A program made the translations under genes and the position numbers. Of a DNA stretch of 6,392 nt, positions 1 to 6,044 are shown in pieces. The DNA comes from JABIFK01 sp047619225 (lineage in GTDB: Bacteria > Latescibacterota > UBA2968): assembly GCA_047619225.1 (NCBI GenBank), contig JBLHJX010000308.1, positions 1-6,392 of the forward strand, written 5' to 3'. The notes under the pieces are model-generated. The model was not told the origin of the DNA, did not search any database, and saw only the letters and a program-made list of their open reading frames with translations. Numbering within the stretch: the first letter of the stretch is position 1; each line of letters starts with the position of its first letter.

Positions 1-2
1 GG

Positions 3-521
3 CTGATCGTTTTTACGGATGAAGTTGAATTGTTTATTCCACCTAAGAAAGGCAAGAAACATGTGCTTCGAGTTATCCGAGAATTGTTGTATTTTCGCCC
101 AAAAAGACGAGGCACCAGCGTAGAGGCTGCATTGGAATATCTCAACCGTGTTACACGGCGGCGTAGTGTGGCATTTTTGGTTTCTGACTTTATGGCCGAC
201 GGGTATGAAAAAGCATTGCGCATTGCAAATAAACGGCACGATTTGATCGCTGTTGCTTTGTCTGATCCGCGGGAAGAGGAACTGCCAAATATTGGCATTG
301 TGGAACTTGAAGATGCCGAGACGGGGGAGGGCATCTTGGTCGATTTTGGAGATGCAGAGGTTCGTCGGTTGTTTTCACAGATGGCCATTGATCGTGCCGA
401 AAAACGGGCACAGATGTTCCGAAAAGTAGGCGTGGATACAATTGAGATTGGCATGCAAGAGTCTTATACAGAACCTTTGATGCGATTTTTTAAAACGCGG
501 ATGCGCAAAAGACGGGCATAA
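3..521 (+). CDS. DUF58 domain protein, C-terminal part (5' end outside window)
   Basis: The reading frame is open from the first bases and ends at TAA 519-521, giving 172 visible residues. DUF58 proteins are usually about 300 residues, so roughly the C-terminal half to two thirds is present. The TTG at 30 is in frame but internal: homologous-looking sequence (LIVFTDEVE) precedes it. Family hallmarks are the 'IVFTDEVELFIPPKKGKKH' stretch (residues 2-20), 'RRGTSVEAALEYLNR' (35-49) and the hydrophobic strand 'SVAFLVSDF' (55-63), whose Asp corresponds to the late vWA-fold strand. The first MIDAS motif would lie upstream, outside the window. There is no membrane helix in the visible part, and the tail is basic (KTRMRKRRA), so this part looks soluble and cytoplasmic. 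DUF58 proteins typically sit beside a MoxR AAA+ ATPase and vWA/Bat proteins; the BatD- and BatA-like genes downstream fit that context. The molecular function of the family is not established. Confidence 0.88.
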   Translation: MIVFTDEVELFIPPKKGKKHVLRVIRELLYFRPKRRGTSVEAALEYLNRVTRRRSVAFLVSDFMADGYEKALRIANKRHDLIAVALSDPREEELPNIGIVELEDAETGEGILVDFGDAEVRRLFSQMAIDRAEKRAQMFRKVGVDTIEIGMQESYTEPLMRFFKTRMRKRRA

Positions 522-566
522 CCAATAATCGAGAAGCCGGCGGTAAATACAGCACCTGTTTTGATT

Positions 567-570
567 GGAG
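567..570 (+). promoter_or_regulatory. Shine-Dalgarno that decides the ABC ATPase start
   Basis: GGAG lies 6 bases upstream of the GTG at 577. It overlaps the alternative in-frame TTG at 565, so it cannot serve that start, and no purine-rich site precedes the TTG. The ATG at 572 is out of frame. The site therefore favours GTG 577 as the start of the ATPase gene. Confidence 0.65.
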
Positions 571-576
571 AATGCT

Positions 577-1515
577 GTGATTGAAGTTGATCATTTGACA
601 AAACGATACGGTTCATTTACGGCCGTAGACAATGTTTCGTTTGAGGTTGGCAAAGGCGAGATTGTGGGTTTTTTGGGCCCCAATGGGGCAGGCAAAACCA
701 CAACCATGCGGGTGCTGACCTGTTATTTGCCTGCCAGCGAGGGCACGGTTCGGATTGCAGGTTTTGACATTTTTGACGAGCCTTTGGAGGTCAAAAAACG
801 CATTGGTTATTTGCCTGAATCTCCGCCTTTGTATCGGGATATGTATGTAAAAGCTTATTTGGATTTTGTGGCCAATATTAAGGGTGTGCCCAAAGCCGAA
901 AAAGCCAATCGTATTGTTGAAGTTATGGCGCAATGTGGTTTAAGTGACCGAGCAGGGCAACTGATTGGGCAATTGTCTAAGGGATATCGTCAGCGGGTGG
1001 GATTGGCGCAGGCCATTATTCACAACCCCGATGTCATTATTATGGACGAACCCACGTCTGGGCTGGACCCCAATCAGATTATTGAGGTGCGGCATCTGAT
1101 CCGAGAATTGGCCAAAGAGCGCACGGTTATTTTGAGCACGCACATCTTGCCCGAAGTTGAAATGACTTGTGATCGTGTGGTTATCATTAACCACGGTAAA
1201 ATTGAAGCAGTGGATACACCGGCAAACTTAATGACCAACATGCGAGCCACCGCGCGATTTGCTGTGCGGGTTTCTGGAGATGCTCCTGAAGCGGCTCGGG
1301 GGTTTGGAGAATTGCCCGATGTTGTAGATGTGTCTGTTGAGATGAAGGAAGGTGAAGCTCTCATCTTAATAGATTGCCCCACCGATCGAGATTGGGGACC
1401 CATACTTTCCGCTAAGGTGGTGGAACTGGGGATGGGATTGTTGGAGATGCGCCGGGAGGATTTGTCATTAGAGGAAATTTTTCACGAGCTGACCACACGT
1501 GAGGAGGGTGTGTAA
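577..1515 (+). CDS. ABC transporter ATP-binding protein (GldA/NosF-like)
   Basis: This is the cytoplasmic ATPase subunit of an ABC-2 type transporter and powers the permease encoded directly downstream. From GTG 577 it has 312 residues, usual for the family. Visible motifs are Walker A GPNGAGKTT (34-42), Q-loop region GYLPESPPLY (77-86) with Glu where Gln is usual, signature LSKGYRQ (133-139), Walker B VIIMDEPT (153-160) with catalytic Glu158, D-loop SGLD (161-164) and switch His189. Residues from about 225 onward form a C-terminal extension resembling the regulatory tail (DUF4162-like) of this subfamily. The Glu Q-loop and the SKGYRQ signature are typical of GldA-like ATPases, so I read them as subfamily traits and not as damage. 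GTG 577 is preferred over TTG 565 because of the well-spaced GGAG and because the resulting N-terminus (V-I-E-V-D-H-L-T-K-R-Y-G) matches how such proteins normally begin. Its stop overlaps the permease start (TAATG), suggesting translational coupling. The substrate cannot be inferred. Confidence 0.95.
   Translation: MIEVDHLTKRYGSFTAVDNVSFEVGKGEIVGFLGPNGAGKTTTMRVLTCYLPASEGTVRIAGFDIFDEPLEVKKRIGYLPESPPLYRDMYVKAYLDFVANIKGVPKAEKANRIVEVMAQCGLSDRAGQLIGQLSKGYRQRVGLAQAIIHNPDVIIMDEPTSGLDPNQIIEVRHLIRELAKERTVILSTHILPEVEMTCDRVVIINHGKIEAVDTPANLMTNMRATARFAVRVSGDAPEAARGFGELPDVVDVSVEMKEGEALILIDCPTDRDWGPILSAKVVELGMGLLEMRREDLSLEEIFHELTTREEGV
1501..1507 (+). promoter_or_regulatory. Shine-Dalgarno for the ABC-2 permease, inside the ATPase gene
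   Basis: GAGGAGG lies within the last codons of the ATPase gene, 7 bases before ATG 1515. It is one of the strongest ribosome-binding sites in the window. Together with the TAATG stop/start overlap it supports reinitiation or coupled translation of ATPase and permease. Confidence 0.7.
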
Positions 1516-2288
1516 TGGGCAATGTTGCGGCGATTTTTGGCAAAGAAATGCGGTCTTATTTTGGATCTCCCGTCGCGTATGTGATGGCCGGGGTTTTTTT
1601 GTTATTTACGGGTTTTGTGTTTCGCAATCAGGTACTTGAATTTCACGATATGAGTGTTTTTTTGAAATTTGCAGAATATGAACAAAAATCAAAATTGAAT
1701 GTGAATGATGTTGTTGTCGAATCGTTCTTTGAGTTTCAGACTTTTGTTTGGATGATTGTGATTCCCATGTTAACCATGCGCCTTTATGCAGAAGAAAAAC
1801 GCGGGGGCACATATGAACTGCTCATGACATCCCCTATTACATCTGCCCAAATTCTAATGGGTAAGTTTTTGGCCTGTTATGTTTTATATATTCTCATAGA
1901 ACTTTTGGCCTGTGGTTATTTGGGCATATTATCTATGTATGCCCGAATAGATTGGGGGCCTGTTTACTCAGGGGCCTTGGCCGTGTTGCTATTGGGTGCC
2001 ACCTTTATCAGCGTGGGCATTTTGGCTTCGTCTTTAACCGAGAATCAGATTATTGCCGCTGTGTTGTCATTTTTCATGTTGATTTTGTTATGGATGGTTG
2101 ATTGGGCCGCGCGATATGCTGGAGATATTTTGTTTGTTGTGCTTAAATTTTTGTCTTTGGTTGAACACACGCGAGATATGATCCAGGGCGTGGTCGATAC
2201 CCATGACATAGTCTTTTTCTTAAGCGCTACCGTATTTTTCCTGTTTGTGACGCTTAATGTGCTTGAGTCTCACAGATGGAGGGCTTAA
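1515..2288 (+). CDS. ABC-2 type permease (GldF-like)
   Basis: This is the inner-membrane channel subunit paired with the ATPase just upstream. At 257 residues it matches the usual size of GldF/NosY-type permeases. It opens with the family-typical amphipathic segment 'IFGKEMRSYFGSPVAYV' (7-23). Six hydrophobic segments are visible at about 17-37, 74-92, 112-140, 149-172, 177-197 and 231-250. Between the second and third lies 'EEKRGGTYELLMTSPIT' (93-109), a conserved cytoplasmic ABC-2 segment expected to contact the ATPase. The loop between the first two helices (about 38-73) is longer than a simple turn and should face the periplasm, with charged residues. The start ATG 1515 shares its A with the upstream TAA and has GAGGAGG 7 bases before it. 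Only one permease gene is present, so the transporter is probably a homodimer of permeases unless the double-anchored GldG-like protein takes part in the channel. NosY is the main alternative name, but no nos neighbours are visible. Confidence 0.92.
   Translation: MGNVAAIFGKEMRSYFGSPVAYVMAGVFLLFTGFVFRNQVLEFHDMSVFLKFAEYEQKSKLNVNDVVVESFFEFQTFVWMIVIPMLTMRLYAEEKRGGTYELLMTSPITSAQILMGKFLACYVLYILIELLACGYLGILSMYARIDWGPVYSGALAVLLLGATFISVGILASSLTENQIIAAVLSFFMLILLWMVDWAARYAGDILFVVLKFLSLVEHTRDMIQGVVDTHDIVFFLSATVFFLFVTLNVLESHRWRA
2278..2283 (+). promoter_or_regulatory. Shine-Dalgarno for the GldG-like gene
   Basis: GGAGGG lies inside the last codons of the permease gene, 8 bases before ATG 2292. With only 3 bases between the two genes, it supports this ATG as the true start and continuous translation along the message. 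Confidence 0.65.
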
Positions 2289-2291
2289 GAA

Positions 2292-3674
2292 ATGGGCTTG
2301 TTTAATCGACGAACATTAAAGTATGGTTCAAATGCACTCAGTGCGGTTTTGCTTGCTTTGGGGCTTTTGGCAGCCGTCAACTTTTTGAGCACGCGGTATC
2401 AAGCCCGATATGACTTAACCGAGCGGGGTTTATATACGCTGTCGGACAAAACGATTTCTTTGCTTGAAAATTTAGATAAAGAGTTGACAGTGATCAGTTT
2501 TTTTCGTGATGCTGAGCGTGCTGATTTCGAGCGTTTGTTGGAACAATATGTATACCATTCCAAACATTTTTCGTTTCGAATTGTTGACCCCGACAAAGAG
2601 CCCCTTGAAGCCAAAAGATACAAAGTGAGCAATTATGGCACCTCTGTCATTGAATTTGGCCAAAAAGAAGAACGCATTACAGAGGGCACTGAAAAAGCAT
2701 TGACCAATGGCATTTCTCGGGTGACCACTGACGCTCGTCAGGTGATTTACTTTTTGGGTGGGCACAATGAGGCCAATGTAGATGATCAGAGTGAAAAGGG
2801 TTTTAAACGGGTGAAGCAGTTGCTGTTGGAAAACAATAATGAAGTGCGCCCACCTTTGGTATTGGCTCAAGTGGAAAAGGTACCACGTGATTGCGCTTTG
2901 TTGGTTGTGGCTGGGCCCAAGAATGCATTGTTGCCCGCAGAAATTGATGCCATCTCGGAATACTTGAATGAGAGTGGTGCGGCTTTGTTCATGTTGGATC
3001 CATTAATTGATACTGGGTTGGCGCCCGTGTTATCGAAATGGTCGATAGGCCTGCGGAATGACTTTATTGTCGATAAGAGCAATGTGTTGCCCGGTGCAGA
3101 TTTTTCTGTGCCTGTGGCTGCAAATTATAGCAAACATCCCATCACGGATAAACATTCGGGACTGATGACCTTCTTTCCATTGACAAGATCTCTTGAACAG
3201 GTTGGTTCTTTACCTGGGGCCGAAATTTCGGCCTTGGCGATGTCGTCTCCAAGGAGTTGGAGCGAAACGAACCTCAATGCGCTCAAAGAAAAGCGTGTTG
3301 AAGAGATCCAATACAATTCGGGAGCCGACCGACCCGGACCGCATTGGATGTCTATGGCCGTGGAAGGGCCTTTAAATTTTAAAACGCCCGAGAATATCAG
3401 GCGCAGCCCAAGAGCACGACTTGTGGTCTTTGGTGATTCTGATTTCGCGAGCAATCAATTTGTCGATGTCGCCGGCAATGGCGATTTGCTGATGAATTCT
3501 GTGAGTTGGTTGTTAAATGAACGAGACCGTATCACCATTCGACCCAAAGTTGCTCATTTTAGGCCATTGGAATTGGCACCGGGTGACGAATTTTGGATTC
3601 GGTGGGTGTCTTGGTTGGTCTTACCGGCTTTGCCCATTTTTGCAGGTCTTGTCGTGTGGTGGCGAAGGCGATAG
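2292..3674 (+). CDS. GldG family ABC transporter auxiliary protein
   Basis: This protein accompanies GldF-type ABC transporters; its biochemical role is unknown. It has 460 residues. A hydrophobic helix at about 13-33 follows a basic N-terminus, and a second at about 438-457 (WLVLPALPIFAGLVVWW) ends in RRR. Both ends are basic, so by the positive-inside rule the roughly 400-residue core should face the periplasm. Family-like features in order are 'RYDLTERGLYTLSDKT' (39-54), 'LTVISFFRD' (65-73), 'VIYFLGGHNEA' (151-161), resembling the conserved GHgE motif, 'YLNESGAALFMLDP' (224-237) and 'RLVVFGDSDFASNQF' (376-390) near the C-terminal anchor. The order and spacing match GldG/ABC_transp_aux proteins, which are often found as separate genes or fused to the permease. 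Here it is separate, starting 3 bases after the permease stop. The name refers to Flavobacterium gliding genes, but most homologues occur in non-gliding bacteria, so gliding should not be assumed. Confidence 0.9.
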   Translation: MGLFNRRTLKYGSNALSAVLLALGLLAAVNFLSTRYQARYDLTERGLYTLSDKTISLLENLDKELTVISFFRDAERADFERLLEQYVYHSKHFSFRIVDPDKEPLEAKRYKVSNYGTSVIEFGQKEERITEGTEKALTNGISRVTTDARQVIYFLGGHNEANVDDQSEKGFKRVKQLLLENNNEVRPPLVLAQVEKVPRDCALLVVAGPKNALLPAEIDAISEYLNESGAALFMLDPLIDTGLAPVLSKWSIGLRNDFIVDKSNVLPGADFSVPVAANYSKHPITDKHSGLMTFFPLTRSLEQVGSLPGAEISALAMSSPRSWSETNLNALKEKRVEEIQYNSGADRPGPHWMSMAVEGPLNFKTPENIRRSPRARLVVFGDSDFASNQFVDVAGNGDLLMNSVSWLLNERDRITIRPKVAHFRPLELAPGDEFWIRWVSWLVLPALPIFAGLVVWWRRR

Positions 3675-3711
3675 TCGTCATCACGGGTGGGTTCTTTTTT
3701 CATTTTGCATA

Positions 3712-3716
3712 AAGAG
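3712..3716 (+). promoter_or_regulatory. Weak Shine-Dalgarno that decides the DUF4340 start
   Basis: AAGAG lies 6 bases before ATG 3723. The in-frame GTG at 3687 has no purine-rich site at a suitable distance, and the 12 residues it would add precede a normal membrane-anchor start (MNIKVTGLLA). The site is modest but favours 3723. Confidence 0.5.
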
Positions 3717-3722
3717 CTGAAT

Positions 3723-5093
3723 ATGAACATTAAAGTAACAGGCTTGCTTGCGGTTTTGTTGTTGCTCTTGGTTGGGTTTGTGATGTTTTACGAACGCCCA
3801 CGGATGGATGCAGAGCAAAAAGTGTCTGCGGCCGAAAAAGAATTTTTGAATGTTGCGCGCCAGACGGTTGCAAAGTTTACGATTGTCAATCAACACGGTA
3901 GATTTGTTGCCGAAAAACGTGGCAATGAATGGCATATTGTCGAACCTGTTGAAACGGCTGGAGATTGGGACGTATTTGAGTCTATGGTGACCACTGCAAG
4001 AGCGGTCGAGCGTGGGCGTGTGGTTGTTGATGCAGAGACATATGGCAAAACAGATTTGGCTACTTTTGGGCTGGCGCCCCCGCATGTAGAATTGCGCTTT
4101 GAAGATCAATCTGGTGAAGATATTTGGTTGCTTTTTGGAGATGACAACCCCGTGGGGCGTGCGGCTTATTTGACTTGGTCTGGGAGCAATAATATTGTTT
4201 TGACTCAGCGGTCCAACCGAAATCGGTTTGGCGTTAAGTTGATGGATATACGGGATCAACATGTTTTGCCCTTTGATTTGGATCAGGTTCAGCAGATTGT
4301 TTTGAAACATAGTGGGCAGACATTTGAGATGGTTCGAAACGGATTTACGTGGCAAATTGTTCAACCGGGGAACTATGTGGGGGATGGGGCTGAAATCAAT
4401 AACATTTTGGGCACCGTGCGCTCTGAACTCATAGTGGAAGTGGTTGCTGAAACGTTTGACGATCCTTCAAAATATGGATTTGATACACCACAGTATGAAT
4501 TTGTTGTGACATACAAAGATGGCGAGACTCGAACCCTTACTTTGGGGAAAAATATTGAGGATGCTCGGTCTCGTTCGTTTTATGCTTATAACTCAGAGCG
4601 GCCTTATGTCTTTTTGATTGAAACATTCGTTACAGATTTTCTGAAAATTGATTTGTCGGATGTTCGATATAAGCGGGTTTTTGAATTTGACCGCAATGGC
4701 ATTGATCGCATTCAGTTGGCATATATAGACAGCACAGTTGCATGTGTGTTAGAAGGTGATAGCTGGATAGTGAAACAGCCACTTAGTTATGTTGGCAAAG
4801 AAGTTTTTGTGGATCGTTGGATTGATAAGGTTTATACGATGGAGGTTGCTGACTTTGTGGGGCGGGTAGAAAATTTGTCTGACTATGGTTTGGCTAAACC
4901 AGTTTTAACCGTTTCGTTGTGGCACGATGACAAGTTAGTGCGTGAGGTTCTTATCGGTAGACATTTAGATGGTTGGTATGGGAAGGTGAATGGGTCTGAC
5001 GAAGTGTTTGCATTTGATACAGGCGTGATGTCGGGATTGCGCTTGCCTGTGGGGGAAGCGCCTACACCGGGAATACAATTGGGAGTAAAATAG
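3723..5093 (+). CDS. DUF4340 domain protein, three tandem modules, membrane-anchored
   Basis: This is a 456-residue protein of unknown biochemical role, of a type repeatedly found after GldG-like genes in ABC-2 operons. A short basic start is followed by one hydrophobic helix (about 5-22) and then FYERPRMDAEQK, so it is probably a signal anchor with the rest outside the cytoplasm. The body is a threefold repeat with a period of about 137-140 residues. Each module has a Trp-centred strand followed by Pro (NEWHIVEP at 68-75, FTWQIVQP at 208-215, DSWIVKQP at 346-353), an aromatic-Gly turn (FGLAPP 115-120, YGFDTP 251-256, YGLAKP 388-393) and a strand ending in Gly (LLFGDD 136-141, LTLGKN 272-277, VLIGRH 409-414). 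The modules look beta-rich, and no catalytic motif is evident. ATG 3723 is chosen over GTG 3687 because of its ribosome-binding site. The gene is preceded by a 48-base spacer, one of only two sizeable gaps in the window, and followed after 6 bases by the BatD-like gene. Confidence 0.87.
   Translation: MNIKVTGLLAVLLLLLVGFVMFYERPRMDAEQKVSAAEKEFLNVARQTVAKFTIVNQHGRFVAEKRGNEWHIVEPVETAGDWDVFESMVTTARAVERGRVVVDAETYGKTDLATFGLAPPHVELRFEDQSGEDIWLLFGDDNPVGRAAYLTWSGSNNIVLTQRSNRNRFGVKLMDIRDQHVLPFDLDQVQQIVLKHSGQTFEMVRNGFTWQIVQPGNYVGDGAEINNILGTVRSELIVEVVAETFDDPSKYGFDTPQYEFVVTYKDGETRTLTLGKNIEDARSRSFYAYNSERPYVFLIETFVTDFLKIDLSDVRYKRVFEFDRNGIDRIQLAYIDSTVACVLEGDSWIVKQPLSYVGKEVFVDRWIDKVYTMEVADFVGRVENLSDYGLAKPVLTVSLWHDDKLVREVLIGRHLDGWYGKVNGSDEVFAFDTGVMSGLRLPVGEAPTPGIQLGVK
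3870..5048 (+). repeat. Threefold protein-level repeat (DUF4340-like modules)
   Basis: The approximate modules are 3870-4247, 4278-4658 and 4695-5048. They align through the W-x(4)-P, aromatic-G-(L/F) and strand-Gly landmarks with regular spacing: W70, W210, W348; then the turns at 115, 251, 388; then Gly139, Gly275, Gly412. The similarity is seen in the protein only. The DNA copies have diverged, so this is an old internal duplication and not a recent DNA repeat. Confidence 0.7.
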
Positions 5094-5099
5094 GGCGTG

Positions 5100-6044
5100 A
5101 TGAAAAGAATGTTTTGGATTTTTCTGACGGTGTGGATCGGATCGCTTTATGGCATCCTTCCGGTTGAAGCCGCAGTTGATTTTCGTGCAGGGGTCAACCG
5201 AGATACCATTACCATCGGTGACCCCATTGTTTTTCGTATGCGTTTGGTGCGTGGTGTAGGTGACGTTGCCACATTTGAATGGGACGATGCTTTTCCTTCA
5301 CCGTTTGAGATTGTGGAAAAGCGCCCTGTACAAACCGAGACGCAAGGCGGCGGACGTGTGCAAGAGACTACCGATGTGGTTATGACAATTTTTCAGGTGG
5401 GTAATTTTCAAATCCCGGCTGTTACTTTGCGTTATGTATTGGTCAATGGCGACTCTGGGCGTGTTGCCTCGCGTAACATCCCTGTGACCATTCAAAGTGT
5501 AAGGCCGGCGGGTGAAACAGATATTCGGGATGTGAAACCGCCCGTTCAGATTAAAGCGAAGGTGCCATTGTGGGCATGGTTGACTTTCTTTGGACTGATG
5601 GGGCTGATTGCTATTGGGGTGTGGTGGTGGCGCAAACGCAAAAAGCGAGTAAAAATTGTTCCACCGGCTCCACCTATTAATTGGATGGCCGAGTTGGGGG
5701 GAATACAGAAGATGGGCTTGGTTGAGAAGGGCCAATACAAACAGTATTATTCGTTGTTATCAGATATTTTACGTCGGTGTTTGGAGGCCAAAACTCCTGT
5801 TCGAGCAATAGAAGAAACCACATTTGAAATTGCGCGCGATCTGCGTGCGGATGGATCAGAAGTTGAATTTGTTCGGCGGGTTGAAGGGTTTTTAACACAG
5901 GCAGATATGGTTAAATTTGCGAAATTTACGCCGACATCTGGTGTTGTTGATGAAGCTATGCCAACGGTTGAAGCTATTTTGAAAGTATTGATTCTCCCTA
6001 CTCGTGAAGACGTCATAACCAAAACACGAGGTGTGCCATCATGA
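5100..6044 (+). CDS. BatD-like membrane protein with signal peptide
   Basis: It has 314 residues from ATG 5100. A signal peptide is clear: basic MKRM, a hydrophobic stretch to about residue 21, then PVEA with probable cleavage after Ala24. Residues 26-135 form a beta-rich domain ('VNRDTITIGDPIVFRMRL', 32-49, and 'FQVGNFQIPAVTLRYV', 98-113) resembling the Ig-like repeat of BatD (oxygen-tolerance) proteins. One helix follows at about 156-177 (WAWLTFFGLMGLIAIGVWWW), then RKRKKR as a stop-transfer. The remaining 130 residues should be a cytoplasmic alpha-helical tail with 'GQYKQYYSLLSDILRRCLE' (211-229), as in BatD and DUF4381 proteins. It is much shorter than classical multi-repeat BatD, so it may carry one Ig-like unit only. 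The start is either GTG 5097 or ATG 5100, which are adjacent and in frame; I prefer the ATG, with AGGG at 5092-5095. The gene overlaps the vWA gene by 4 bases. It may scaffold the neighbouring vWA protein. Confidence 0.78.
   Translation: MKRMFWIFLTVWIGSLYGILPVEAAVDFRAGVNRDTITIGDPIVFRMRLVRGVGDVATFEWDDAFPSPFEIVEKRPVQTETQGGGRVQETTDVVMTIFQVGNFQIPAVTLRYVLVNGDSGRVASRNIPVTIQSVRPAGETDIRDVKPPVQIKAKVPLWAWLTFFGLMGLIAIGVWWWRKRKKRVKIVPPAPPINWMAELGGIQKMGLVEKGQYKQYYSLLSDILRRCLEAKTPVRAIEETTFEIARDLRADGSEVEFVRRVEGFLTQADMVKFAKFTPTSGVVDEAMPTVEAILKVLILPTREDVITKTRGVPS
6028..6031 (+). promoter_or_regulatory. Shine-Dalgarno for the BatA-like gene
   Basis: GAGG lies in the last codons of the BatD-like gene, 9 bases before ATG 6041 and 12 before the second in-frame ATG at 6044. 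The spacing favours 6041. Confidence 0.5.

Noticed and set aside
30..521. TTG at 30 as a start for the DUF58 gene
   Set aside because: The frame stays open to the window edge and residues encoded from position 3 (LIVFTDEVE) match the DUF58 pattern, so the TTG is internal and the true start is upstream of the window.
577..2288. NosF/NosY copper-processing transporter of nitrous oxide reductase
   Set aside because: ATPase and permease are of related families, but there is no NosD, NosZ or NosL-like gene, whereas GldG and DUF4340 partners follow directly.
577..3674. Gliding-motility or type IX secretion locus, suggested by GldA/F/G-like genes
   Set aside because: GldA/F/G-like proteins are widespread in non-gliding bacteria, and no other gld, spr or por type gene is in the window. 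The names describe family resemblance only.
3691..3710. T-rich run in the 3675-3722 spacer as a rho-independent terminator
   Set aside because: No stable GC-rich stem precedes the T run, and the next gene continues in the same direction.
3193..3720. Short + strand open frames at 3193-3375 and 3517-3720 inside the GldG-like gene
   Set aside because: They are out of frame with conserved GldG-like motifs such as FGDSDF and the C-terminal anchor, and show no domain or ribosome-binding site of their own.
3681..4364. A 227-codon open frame on the - strand opposite the GldG/DUF4340 junction
   Set aside because: It is antisense to the well-supported DUF4340 gene and rich in Asn, Pro, His and Gln, as expected when a G/T-rich coding strand is read in reverse. 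It has no recognisable domain.
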